The notes under the pieces were generated by a model, which saw nothing but the letters and a program-made list of their open reading frames with translations, was not told where the DNA came from and ran no database searches. 64,000 nucleotides of DNA, from NCBI GenBank assembly GCA_038496675.1, contig CM076659.1, positions 10,430,500-10,494,499 of the forward strand, written 5' to 3'. Positions 25,301 through 36,911 of the stretch are shown piece by piece (within the stretch, counting starts at the first letter, position 1; each line of letters starts with the position of its first letter). Both the position numbers and the translations under genes were made by a program. The DNA is from Rachycentron canadum (lineage: Eukaryota > Chordata > Actinopteri > Carangiformes > Rachycentridae).

Positions 25301-27720
25301 GTATGGCAGCTACATGCACATACACCCACTCTGACACAGACATTCATTCAAGCATACTCAAACACTTAAGTTAAAACATATGCACACAAGGACAGTTTTA
25401 TAATTCGAAATAGAGTAAATACATAAAATTTTACTATGTGCCCTTTAAGAGTTACTTGTGAAAATTGTGAGTTTTACATTATATAGAATGTGTTTTTGTC
25501 AACAAGTTAACTTGTCATTCTGCACAATTTATCATTTAAATTCTTTTACAAATTCTAATTTTCATGTGACAAGTTGCCAGTTTCAGTTAAAAAATAATAA
25601 ATTGATAATTACAACTTTAATAAAACATTTTTTTATTAAAAAACATTTTTTATTTTATTTAAAAAGTGTGCTTATTGATTGCTAATATTTTATTCAAAGC
25701 ATGGTTTGTATTATGCAAATAAAATTTTTTAAATATAAGGTTGCATTTTAGTTCAGCCATATCAATGCGTATGTTAGCAAGTAAAATTGAAGTAATTGTC
25801 ATACAAAAACTGAAACCATTGATATACTAGGGCTTGCGTTGGGTAGACACAAATGCAGAAATAAAACGCTATTAAAGGAAACCAAATGAAAAACAAATGA
25901 GATTTGTGTCTGCACTGACAATTTCAGGACTTTGATTAATGCAACATAATAACATTACTGAAACAGTAATGTATTCAAAAGTTTTCAAAAGCCTACAGAG
26001 ACAGAAACAGTGAGAGTCCGAAAACGGTTAGGAGCCTCACATGGCTTCACTGCACTGCAATCATGACAGATGAAAGCCTGAGTGAGAGACTATCCAGAGG
26101 AGGTCAGAGAGGGAGACAGGAGCAGGAAGAGGCTACAGGGGAAAGTTCTTGGGTAGGTGGACAGTTTAGTTCAAGGAGGCTCCCAGCCATCGACATACGC
26201 CTCAGGGAAGAGACAGATTGAGAGAGACACAGGAGACCGAGAGACTCCGGCGGCCAGATCACTCAGTGAGTTAAGATAAATGCACTGTGATGTTAAACAC
26301 ATCTCAACTGAAAAGCTGATATACATGCACATGCATGCACATGCACCTTTATCAGCAGACACCCATCAACAGCTAATCAATCAATCTAACAACTGAGTGA
26401 ATGGAGAATGTCTTGTTTTAAGTCCTGTGTGCAACTCAAAGTGTAGAGTGTAGATAAATGAAAAATAAAATCTATCATAGCATGATAGATTTTATTTTTC
26501 TGAGAGAGCTCTGATTCACCAAGATTATAAATATTATAATCTATATAATTTTTCACAGACAATGAGTAAGAGGACAGACAGGCGTGAGGTGTGCGGGGGG
26601 TTGAGTGGAAACTAGACAGAGAAAAAGTTGTGCGCATGTGTGTATGTATGTGCATTGCAACTATACTTAAGCAGCCTCTCCACAAAGGCAGTCAGTGCTG
26701 AGAGGGGGAGAGAGGGAGTTGATGAGAGACTTTAGACAGTGCAAGGGGACAGTCCCCACTGTGCCCCAGCTGGCTCGGCCTTTGTTGGGCCTGGCAGCCA
26801 GCAGGCCAATTAGCTAGAAGGCCAATTACTGAGTTCCCACTAATTAGTCGACATGACAGGACAAGAGAGGCAGACAGAGAAAGGGAATGGCTGAAGTCTG
26901 ATTGTCCCAGAGAGAGTCGAATGGAGAGGAATGAAAAGAGAGGGAAGCAGGAGAGTAAAGAGAGGCAGAAAAGCTGCTTCCTGTAGCATAAAGAGTCCAC
27001 CACTCCACTTTCAATAAGGATTCAAAGAACAGTTTATTATTCCCCTATATTCCCCTTCTTACATTTAACCATTTATTGCCATTACCATTTTTCTTTTACT
27101 TTGTTTTAAATGTCCCTACATGTTGATGTTACATTTATGCTTAGTGGATGCTTAACTTTGACATATTACCGTGATTTATCAAAGCACCTAAAACAAAAAG
27201 CCAAAACATTATTTTAGTCGTGTCAATCATAATTTATTTGATGTGTTTAAATTTTATCAGTTCTGTTCGCACTATACTGATATCTCATGATCTACCCTGG
27301 TATAAAAAGTGGGAAAAGATCATTGGAGGATTTTTAGTGAATTCATGCAGAGCTGACTTATTCCATTAGGGAAAATGGCTGTTCTGTTTTTGTGGGACTG
27401 GTATCAACTATGTGACATTTTGGCTTTGCAGAGCCATAACTCATTCTTTTACATGCTCCCGGAGAAGGAGGCAGATTTAACTTCTTCTGTCACCTCCTCC
27501 AACAGGCAGCTGTTTGTTGATCTTATCTAATCAAACAATGATCAGAGGCGGCTACATTACAGGAAGTGGTGCGGGATCAGTACAAACATATAGAGGGATC
27601 TTTGTTATTAGCATTTTCATGCAGAAAGAAAATAGATGAATATGTTGATTGAATTCTTTTAAGGATAAACCAACATTGGAATATTGGTTAAGTTTGAAAA
27701 TTCAATTTATGCTGTGTGCT

Positions 27721-27758
<38 letters not shown>

Positions 27759-30584
27759 TAAAACTGAGAGTGAACCCATATCACTTCTAGCCCGAAGGCT
27801 CAGTCACTGACATTTTGTTAAGAACCAGAGATTCTCAGATGTGCCGATGAGGCCATCCTGAGGACAAGCTTTTGGCTCTAAAGCACAGACACGTGCACAC
27901 ACACACACACACGCACACACACGCAAATGCAGACACAGACACACACATGCAGATTGCGTGTGTGTGCACATATACATACACAAACACAGCCAGCAATAAT
28001 ACAAAGCGTTTTCAGAGAAGAACTGCTAGTAGTGAGTTTCCTGGGAGCCCTCTGTGTCAAAGAACAAGGCCGTTTTCCAGGTGGACCTTGGGGAGTTGGA
28101 TCAATCATAGGAATTAAATGTTGCTCTACCTGCTGCTCTCCTTGTCTGGGAGGGCATGGTGCGATCAGAGCTATTCTGCAATTACATGATATAGCACGGT
28201 TTGAGGCCTCCTGTGGAAACAGTACAGAGTTAGATTCGCTTTCCACCTCTCTGTCATCGCCAAAAGTGAGATGAACACCACCAACATCTGAGCTCAGGTT
28301 GTGCGTGTGGATGATTTTTGGCATGAGCGTGCATGTGCTGGGGTTTGTGTGTGTTATGCATCTCTGTGCATGTGCGTAACAGGGGCCCATGGGGTGTGAT
28401 TATGTGAAACACAAGTCTGTACATATTATACCAGGGAAGACAAGCAGACTGCTGACAAAAGACCCAGGCATCCAGGGAGCAAAGAGGGCCAGATGAGCTC
28501 GTTCTGTCAGGCAGGGCACAGTTAATGCCGCTCATCAATTCCACCTTATGGATTTAATGACGTTAACTTCATCTAGTGTCAGCATTGGTAAATTAACAGG
28601 TATGATAAGCGTTGGCTCAACGTCTATTTTAGTGCACGGGGTAAACCCCATAATTCACATTGCATGTTTCCACAGAAATTGGTCTTCAAGACAATAAACA
28701 CGTTGTCCCGTGAAAGTTTCTGGAATTGCAGGGTGTGAAAGATATTGTCTGTCTTTGCTGTACTCACTGATGTGGCTAGTGTCACTTAAAACTGTGCTTA
28801 AGGAGACGGGCAGCACTGTCAGGTCCCCAGGAGCACAATGGGTGCTACTCATGTGGACCTGGCTTCTATATGAAAGGGAAAATGTGATCCAATGGTCTGT
28901 CCATAGAGGACTGCCTGGGCCTTTTGAGAATGTATTTTCTCTTATGTATAGAATTCCTACAGATGCAAGGAGCATGCTGTGTTTTAGAGGCCCCGGGGGC
29001 TGCCTGTGGGCCATGTTTAAGTCTTCCTCTGTCTGTTGCATGCCGCATTTAAACAGATGTTAGGCCCTCTGACATAAATCACACGCTGCATTTCATCTCC
29101 GGCACAGTACCATTTTATGTCATAAGTGTTGCTGCTCATAACTTAAAGGGCCCAAATGAGGCATGAGATAGTGACCCGCGCATACTTTAAATGGAACGTA
29201 AAAGTCGATGTGATGCTCAGGCTGGAAGGGATGAGGTTAAAGACACGTCAGGGGATTGGATGATGGTATTGTTAGATGTGTGAAGGGGACAGAGATAGAG
29301 AAAGCGAGCATTGCATGTATAACTCTACAGATACTGTAACGAAGATTTCACCGGCTGTAAAATTTGTTTTCAGCCAATTTAAAAAGTTGTCAACATAAAA
29401 TGTGACGTGTTTCCAGCAGAATTATTAAAATGAATGAGGATTTTTTCTGCCACATCTAGACTAATGGAGAATTTTAGGAATTAATTGTGGCAGGGAAATG
29501 CTTTTTTGTTAACTTATTATCATAATTTATGTTGTTGAAGCTACATAATTAAATAAAAGCACGTGGCAATTTCCAAAATTCCACACTTTCAGCAAAATAA
29601 TGATAATGATAAAAATCATATTCACATTCACACAAAAATGCACATTGATGCACAACAACAGTTCTACTGCGGCGCATCCTAACGCAAAACTGGAGTTATT
29701 ATTTGACAAATGCTTTTTCACATCTTCATCTCTACGAACAGATGTGTTCTCGTTTCATTTCATTTTGCCGTTTTCAATCATGTAGTATCTTTACCTTTAC
29801 CTGGGTCTGTGAAAGAGAGGAGAACAAGACAGTTAAATTTCTGAAATCTTGCCGTACGTGATTTCCACTCTGGCTTACACTTTGATGATTAATAGCAGGG
29901 CTTTCCAATGGAGCACCTCCCAACTTGCCCTGCTACCATCATTCCTCTCCTCTTAACCTCGACCACTGGCTCCTCATCCTCAGACAGTATCATAACATTC
30001 TTCACTGTGATTGGGAACATTAATGTTTCTGTTATTAAGTCTATAATCCAGCATGCAAATGATGAAAAGCACCAGACAAGTGGTAGCTGAGTCCAAAGCA
30101 AACCAGAGCAAGAACGTAATTTTCACAACATAATCACATGGCATGGTAAAAAAATAAATAAATAAATTCCTCAGCTGCTTTGAGATGATGGCAAAAGTAC
30201 ATTAATGACCTAATGTAAAAATATTTGCTGAGTAGAAATGTGTCCAGGAAAAAAAACACACCGAGCTACGCAGCAATGACTCTCATCAGAACATGACGGT
30301 GATTCCCCCGACACAGAGCGGAGAATGACGTGGGCAGTCATCGCTTAATTGATTTCTCAGCGGCATCCAAAGGGTGGTTGTCGGTCCAAGCTCAACTAAG
30401 TTTCATGGAGGGACTGCACTCTCCTGACACATGCTCTGGCATCAGCACAGCTAGGCCTCCTGCCAACATACCACCCCTGTGAAACCAGAATGAATGCCTG
30501 TAGAGACTGAATAAGACGTAACAACTTCAAGGGAATCATTCAAAACAGACAAATCCAGAGCAGTTTTGGCGTCTCTTGATCTGA

Positions 30585-30638
<54 letters not shown>

Positions 30639-33600
30639 CCGTGCTCCTGTCCCAGTCTTCTTTCAGCACCAGACAATTAGAGGCCTGACCCTGTAGGCCT
30701 CGCAGGTCTCCAGTCTGTGAAAGCATGAAAACCCTCAGAGGAGAAAACTGGCAGTAACTCTACAACATGGTTCAACTCCCTCCGACACACATACAAGCAC
30801 AAACACACACACATATACATATACTCAGCGTGGTTAGGGGGTTCACCTCCCCACGACCCGAGCAGCGAAGCATGCTAAACTTTGACCCCTCCCATTATCT
30901 TCCCAGACACTGAGGTTTGGGTTGAGGTGATAACCTTTGAACCCTGACTTTTAACCCAGGGGCTGGACTGGGTTAGGGTAGTCGTGTGTGTGTGTTTGCA
31001 AGAAGTGTGAGGCACAGAGGAAGTGTCAGAGTCATATCTCGCTGCCTGTAGGTCTGGTGCAGGGACAATTTCTATACACTACAACATCTTTCTCTCCTGG
31101 GCCTCTTCTAATATTATCCTTGTTCTTTCATTTGGCCCAAGGCTCTGTTTTGTGGATGAGTGGACTGATATTAGATGTGTACAACCATTCCCCTGGGATT
31201 ACATGGACTTTATGTAGTAATTGCCATAATAAAGTTTTATACTGAAGAGCCTTCTGAGAAAATTGCAAGGTAGTATGAGGCATGTTTGTGTGTGTTTGTG
31301 TGTCTGAGAAAGAAGGGATTGATGTCTCTGAAAGTCAGTTTTGTAAGTTGCATGGGTGACAGAAGTGTATACATGAGTGTAGAAGTGTAGAAACAAGCAA
31401 GATTCATCCCTAAAGAAATAAAAAACTTGATGTCGGACCTGCATTTCTTGTCTCTCACAAAGCCCCCCCACTGTGTATGTGCACAATAACAACAATCACA
31501 AAGTCCTAAATCAAAGTTACTGAGGCTAAACATGCTTTTGAGCAAAGCAAGCATGACCATAAATTTTGAGTTAAAAATAAACTGAACTTGTTGCTTTGGT
31601 TTCCTCTTGCCGTTTCACAATGTGTGGTTGCTGTGTGGCCTAAATGCTGGCTGTGTCTGCATACTGAATCACTTTTCGCCGCGTTCAGCTGCTCCTGCTG
31701 CAGCGTTTACCTTTCTGCACAGCCAAGACCACGCGTGCACCACCAAAATATACAACAGCCAGAATAAAAACATTTTCCCCAGTGTAATTGCAGGGCAAAC
31801 ATCAGTCAGCCTGCTGGACTATATATTTGCTCCACGGCAAATAGCCTCTGACAAGAGGAGGGGGGCTGCAAATAAGTGCCTCCAAAGTGGTCGGGGCTTA
31901 ACGATTTCATACTGACACAGCTTTGGTTTTGCTGACTGCACTTGACTAACAATGACCTCAACTCAGCTGTTAAATATTAGCTAATCTTGGCCTTAATGGC
32001 ACAAATGAAAAGTGATTCAGTGTAGTAATTATTTTTCTCTCCCCTCAGTGTCAAAGGTGTGCCCTCCGTGTGACAATGAGCTGAAAGCAGACAACATCAT
32101 GGAGCATTACTGCGCAAGTGACTTTGGTAAGTACCAGCAATTGTAAAGACCTGCCCCCGACATGTTTATAGTGTAGTACAGGGCAGAACCATCTCTGTTG
32201 GGCCCAAGTGAAAAAAAAATACAGATGGACAACTCATTGCCTGAAGGTGGCAGTTAAAACTGTAGTAGCTATTGCCTCCTCTGTCTGTAGATGGAGCTAC
32301 TGATTGCAAAACTATTGCTTAAATAGTTTGTGAGTGACTGACTAACACAGTAGAATTAAAACCCTGCAGGAACTATAAGGCTGTTACACAAGTTATGTGA
32401 GGAATAGCAATTTAAAAGGTACCTTTATGAGTCATAATTTAGATATCACAGTTTTAAAATGAAACATAGTAGTTTGATATATTTCTACCTGTGGGCGCAT
32501 GAGCTCTGAGCAGGCGTCCCAAATTCAAATCCCAGGTGGTGCAACTCTTTCCTGCATCTCACTCCCACTGTCTCTAACTCCCCATTTCCCATTTCTCTCT
32601 ACTACACTGTTAAAGTTGAATTAAACAAATGTTTATAAAAAATAAATAAATTTAAAAAAGTGGAACTACAAAATAACTAAATACCTCACACAAATACAGT
32701 TTGTCATATATCAATATTATAATGTTATAATATCATTATTCTTGATCAGTGTAAAATATTGTGTATTTACAACAGGCTTAGTATTGAGTTGTTTTTTTTT
32801 TGTATGAATTTATTGTTTTAGTTTTGGTGTTGTTCCATTAAAACACATATTGGAACATATTTGTAGAAAATGATCAAAATGAGCACAGACACGAACAAGC
32901 AAAACACATGAATTATTCACTCTTATAGCACAACCCTTTTCTCAGAATAAATTGATGAAATGATTTAACAGCTTCCAGTCCCCAACGTCAATTCAACACC
33001 AAATTTCAAACTTTCCACTTTCTACCAGTTCGGGTTCACCACAGCAACGACCCGTGCAGAAGCCAGAACATAATTATTTCATTGTTTCTGCCCATTGACA
33101 CTTTTGGCATATCGTACTACGCAGCAGATGAATTTTTGCTTCCATGGACTATTGCCCCAGTTGCTACAGCTAATGACACACGGCTCTTTATTTTCTCTGG
33201 TTATACGATTCTGAGCACTAAACTTTGTGACAAAAAACTCATAACCTTGAGAAAAATGGTTTATATTTCTCAACAGATTAGTGATAATAGTGTAACTGAA
33301 AATGAAGTGTGGCTAGACTTGTACAGAAAACCATATTTCTGTGCTGCAGTGTCCCATAGAGGGGATGTCTGCAGTTGAAAGGAGTTTCATTATGTATCTT
33401 CTTGTGGTTACCCACACCTCCAAAATATACATAACATGACCCATTATAAATAACAAATTAATAAACACCTAACATCCCAAAACATCATGTCCAACAACAA
33501 AATAAAATATGTCTCTGTGCACATTGCTCACATTCAGTGCTGCAGCCAAAACAGGCTCACCCCCTATAATTAATCATGACTTTACCCAATCACAGATGTT

Positions 33601-36005
33601 TATTACATTACGCAGATTAATTGCAGGCTTGCATGTTTCAATCTTTTAACATGAGGGTGTTTTCGGGGATCAGAGAGCAACACACAGATTCTTTTTGTCC
33701 ATTAGAATGAAACATGATTACATGTGAAAGCAGATAGCAGGACATTTTATTGGCTATGAATGTATGTGACTGGATGAGACATGAGGATGAGTATAGAAGT
33801 CAAGATAACTGTGATGTATGGATATGGAGATCAAGGCAAGAATGACTCTGCGATGTTATTCTATAAGGTGATAGCTTACTCAAGTTTGATCTCACGCCTC
33901 ATGAATGTTGTTACCTATTCATCGGACACTATTTACCCTGAGAGCATTTTCAACAGTGTGTTTTGTTACGCTGCACTTTTGATGTCTGATCTCTCCACAT
34001 TCCTTGTTGTACCACCCAGCCAGGGGCGGATCTAAACAATAATTCAGGAATTTGACTCCATCCAGGCCACCCTCATGCAAACCATGAGATCGCTGATATT
34101 ATAGGCTGTTTGTTTATGTAAGTGTTGATGTAAGGAGTACCAGACTAGTTATAAATTTGGCCAGTATGTCCATGTGGGAGGAAAATTTATAGAATACAAG
34201 ATACAGACATTTGTGACAGAGCAACAAATATGAAAAAATATGTTAACAATGTATGTATCAAAAATATTTTAAATTATTTTTAGCAATTGCATGTTATTAA
34301 AGATGAAGTCTGTGCTACATATTCACAGCAGAAATCAAGTGACTGCTTTCTGGTCACAAGTGCTCACTTTTTTGGCCTATAATTAACAATGGATAATTAT
34401 TATTACTGATTATTGTTGATGGTTTCATCAAAAGGCAACTTCAACAAAAAAAGATAGGGTGGCAGGAGCAGCTTGACAGCAGCAACAGTGTGGACACACA
34501 CTGCGCGCTGCAGCAGTTCAGGCAGCTGTCAAACAGAAGAGAGGTGATGCAAGAGGTCCTTCAACTCACTCCTGCTTGTTTAATTATCACTGGTCAGGTT
34601 GACTGTTCATGGCACAGGCCAAAATGACCCAGCCACCAGGAAGTGTCAAGGGGCTACTGAAGGGTAAAAATAACTAGTATAGAAAGGCTGGGATGAGGGT
34701 CTGGGACACACAGCCTACACCTGGTCAGTATAGTGGGGGAGGCAGCTTGTTTTAGCTTAAAGAAACCCTGTTTTACCTCAAAATGACAGCACACTTCTCT
34801 GTCCTTTTCTTTCCTTCTGCTCTACCTCTACATCCCCTCTGCTGAAAGTTCGTATAATGACGTGGGCACAGCTTGTCACAAGATATTGGCCAGGCTGCAG
34901 TGGGCCTCACTGGATCACTTATAACTGAATATACCTAAATACGGGTGGGCATTCAAAGCGAAGTAGGGAGGGAAATTATTTTATCCTTCCTATCTTTGCT
35001 GAACACACACATACATGAATGCATTCATTCACAAAAGTATATACTCGCTCAGGTATGTTGGCACACAAATTCAACACATAAACACATGTCCTCAGTGAAG
35101 GAGCTGGACATGACTCAGGATGTGGATGAAAGGCAATTCAACACGCACATTCCTTCTTGAACATGCTATCACTTCACATGTATATGTATCAAAGTGCACC
35201 CAGGGGTGTTTATGCAACTGTAGACGAACAGGCGAGAAGTGAAATGGCGATCTTCCAACAGACTTAGGTACATAGCAATGCTTCATAGCGACCCTTTGCC
35301 TTTACCCTGCCCATGATTGATTTCACCTGCCAAAATGTTCACCCAGAGAGTTCCACTATCAAAGGCCTGACAGTTCAATTTTAATCTCTTAAATTTAAAA
35401 ATATGAACTAATAAACATGAATATCAACAGGAGATACAACTCAGTAGTTCATGAGGTTGATAGACTTGAGGTTAAACTGTGCACAGAGCTGTTCTGTGCT
35501 TTTGCTTAAAGAAATACAACTGTATGCACAAATGCATAAAAAGGAACAAAACTAAGGACGAGAAACTTTACCTGAACTTGACTGATGGTCAATTTGAAGG
35601 TTTGACTTGAGAAAAGACTTCACTAACAATAAAAACAATCGAGTAGGGTTTCAACCTGGAAAAGAAATCTACAAAATTAAACACATTTAATTGCCATGTT
35701 ATTTAATGGTCATCATTTCCACCTTGACATGCTGAGGAAGACTTGAGATCTGACTTGAACTTACATCACAGGACATAAAACTAGGTTTTGTAGTAATTCC
35801 AAAAACACCTTCTCATCGTCGTTTATGGGTTTCCCTCAAGTCAGACAAAGACATACACAGGATGCAATTTCTGTACACTGTGGGAGAGGTTAAATAACAA
35901 TACCCAGGAGAGGTGTAAAATAGTTGCTTCTTTGGCAAGCACAGAAATAATTAATGTTCCAGCAGAACAAAGTAATATGTTAGTTGCAAGTTCTAAATAG
36001 ACGGT

Positions 36006-36075
<70 letters not shown>

Positions 36076-36473
36076 ACACACACACACACCTTTTGTGGAA
36101 GTTAAAATTGGAGTTAAAATATCTCTCTCTCTTTTCTTCCTCAGCCCTCAAAATGAAAATTAAGGAGGTGAAGAAAGAGAAGGGTGACCGGAAGCTGATT
36201 GCAGCACAAAAGAAAAAGAAAGTATTGAAGCAGGGTGTGCTAAGGAAGAAGGACCTGAAGAAACTCACCCTGTACATCAAGAATGGCGCCAACTGCCCAT
36301 GTTCCCAGCTGGACAGCCTGGGCTCCAACTTCCTCATCATGGGCCGCAAAGTGGACCAACAACTGCTGCTCATGTCCATTCACAAGTGGGACAAGAAGAG
36401 CAAGGAGCTCAAGTTCGCCATCAAGTACATGAAGTCCCATCAGTGTCCCACCTACCACACCGTCTTCCAGTGA
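24748..36473 (+). CDS. sfrp5: Secreted Frizzled-related protein 5 (whole gene, three coding exons)
   Basis: Joining 24748-25300, 32049-32126 and 36145-36473 gives 960 nt, or 319 aa plus a stop, close to the usual 310-320 aa of SFRP1/SFRP5. Residues 1-36 are a signal peptide with a leucine-rich core. Residues 61-170 form a Frizzled cysteine-rich domain with all ten cysteines (61, 71, 108, 117, 124, 132, 136, 143, 160, 170). Residues 189-311 form a netrin-like domain with six cysteines (189, 192, 206, 261, 263, 311) and lysine-rich, heparin-binding-type runs. Both introns are phase 1 with GT/AG ends. The family is secreted and binds Wnt ligands and Frizzled receptors, modulating Wnt signalling outside the cell. 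I choose sfrp5 over sfrp1 because of YGFPWPEML, the DNDLC end of the CRD, RKLI followed by AQKKKK, and the adjacent golga7b-like exon. Some C-terminal residues look sfrp1-like, so the paralogue call is slightly less certain than the family call. Confidence 0.93.
26460..26500. repeat. Perfect 19-bp inverted repeat with 3-nt loop
   Basis: The left arm 26460-26478 is exactly complementary to the right arm 26482-26500 around the loop agc. The arms are AT-rich and include tctatcat / atgataga. A second, weaker 8-bp inverted repeat lies at 26522-26542. In RNA this would be a tight hairpin within intron 1. Confidence 0.93.
26780..26850. promoter_or_regulatory. Candidate intronic enhancer: SOX and homeodomain motifs
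   Basis: Within 70 nt there is a CTTTGTT SOX-type word (26780-26786), CCAATTAG (26806-26813), CCAATTAC (26822-26829) and CTAATTAG (26840-26847). Three ATTA-core homeodomain sites spaced about 16-18 bp apart in otherwise unique sequence suggest a cis-regulatory element. Conservation was not tested. Confidence 0.3.
27508..27540. promoter_or_regulatory. Candidate intronic enhancer: E-box, FOX, GATA and SOX motifs
   Basis: A compact group: CAGCTG (27508-27513), TGTTTGTTGA (27511-27520), CTTATCT (27522-27528) and AACAATG (27534-27540). FOX plus GATA adjacency is common in endodermal enhancers, and Sfrp5 is known from foregut endoderm in mouse. The link to this gene is inference. Confidence 0.3.
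27727..27755. repeat. (TG)n microsatellite
   Basis: TG run of about 29 nt in sfrp5 intron 1. Confidence 0.93.
27895..27950. repeat. (CA)n microsatellite, imperfect
   Basis: CA-rich tract with cgca and gaca interruptions in sfrp5 intron 1. Confidence 0.88.
30589..30637. repeat. (TG)n microsatellite
   Basis: A perfect TG run of about 49 nt in sfrp5 intron 1. Confidence 0.96.
32049..32126 (+). CDS. sfrp5: sfrp5 coding exon 2: CRD to netrin-domain linker
   Basis: This 78-nt exon follows a cccctcag acceptor and ends before a consensus gtaagt donor. Read in phase with exon 1 it gives VSKVCPPCDNEL and then HYCASDF, the start of the netrin-like domain with three of its six cysteines (189, 192, 206). 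The size, phase and cysteine spacing fit the small middle exon of SFRP1/2/5 genes. It is too short to stand out as an open frame and was found by reading for the family's CPPCDNEL-type motif. Confidence 0.94.
32490..32670 (+). mobile_element. tRNA-derived SINE relic
   Basis: A degraded tRNA-like head (gagctctgagcaggcgtccc, then a B-box-like ATTCAAATCCC at 32523-32533) leads into a body with cctgcatctcactcccactg and a C/T-rich block. It ends in a gttaaagttgaattaaacaa-like segment and an A-rich tail (ataaataaat). This order matches the common fish SINEs whose body reads as ttgctgcatgtc followed by tctctctccc. Sequence decay suggests an old insertion. Confidence 0.6.
36007..36090. repeat. (TA)n(CA)n compound microsatellite next to sfrp5 exon 3
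   Basis: TA repeats at 36007-36030 pass directly into CA repeats at 36031-36089, interrupted once by T at 36071. The tract ends 54 nt before the exon 3 acceptor, so it overlaps or adjoins the likely branch-point zone. Confidence 0.96.
36145..36473 (+). CDS. sfrp5: sfrp5 coding exon 3: netrin-like domain and stop
   Basis: The acceptor is a pyrimidine tract ending ttcttcctcag at 36144. The exon encodes residues 211-319 and ends in TGA at 36471-36473. Visible features are a basic segment with KKKK and RKKDLKK runs, the NGANCPCSQLD cysteine pair (261 and 263), FLIMGRKV, IHKWDKKSKE and a last cysteine at 311 in HQCPTYHTVFQ. These are hallmarks of the SFRP1/5 netrin-like domain. The end resembles sFRP1 more than the longer tail I recall for mammalian sFRP5. 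A (TA)n(CA)n microsatellite ends 54 nt before the exon. Confidence 0.95.
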
Positions 36474-36905
36474 CGTGACTCGCTGTGCTACTCGCAGAGT
36501 CCGCAATCGCTCGCCAAACTCCACCCTATTTCACATAGATCCTAATTCTCATTCCACTAATGCATCCCTGAACCCCAGATCCCAGCAAACTCCTCCACAT
36601 CATAGTCCTACAATGGGTCATAGGGTGGTCAAGCTTTTATTTTTTCAGCTTTATCATGAATCAGGTAGTGAAGGGGGTCGTTCTGAATCTGACAAATTAA
36701 TGTTGGAGAGGCGAAAAGCTGCAAATTCTGCACCTCCCTCCAAATAACAAAAGTCCCAAAGAAACTGCAGATTTATAACAATTTGGAAGAAAAACTGACA
36801 TTTTCATCTTCCCCTTGTAATTTAATAGAATCTTCCTTAACAATTCTTTCATTTTCTGATATAGAAGAACCAATCACTTGCATGATATCTTACAGCAACT
36901 TTATC

Positions 36906-36911
36906 AATAAA
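36906..36911 (+). terminator. sfrp5: sfrp5 proximal polyadenylation signal candidate
   Basis: This is the first canonical AATAAA after the sfrp5 stop codon, 433 nt downstream, in an AT-rich context. It is a plausible cleavage and polyadenylation hexamer. Confidence 0.45.

Larger units (their letters stand above)
25301..32048 (+). other. sfrp5: sfrp5 intron 1
   Basis: 6748 nt with a gtatgg donor and a cccctcag acceptor, phase 1. Contents: AT-rich 25400-25760, a perfect inverted repeat at 26460-26500, homeodomain/SOX motifs at 26780-26850, a FOX/GATA/SOX motif group at 27508-27540, and TG/CA arrays at 27727-27755, 27895-27950 and 30589-30637. No coding exon or recognisable transposon was found inside. 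Confidence 0.9.
32127..36144 (+). other. sfrp5: sfrp5 intron 2
   Basis: 4018 nt with a gtaagt donor and ttcttcctcag acceptor, phase 1. It contains a tRNA-derived SINE relic near 32490-32670, AT-rich unique sequence, and a TA/CA microsatellite directly before the acceptor. No coding exon seen inside. Confidence 0.92.

Noticed and set aside
27878..28390. 170-codon minus-strand frame in sfrp5 intron 1
   Set aside because: A large part is translated CA repeat and the rest has no recognisable domain.
35993..36524. Minus-strand frames opposite sfrp5 exon 3
   Set aside because: Shadows of the real exon on the other strand plus the TA/CA tract.
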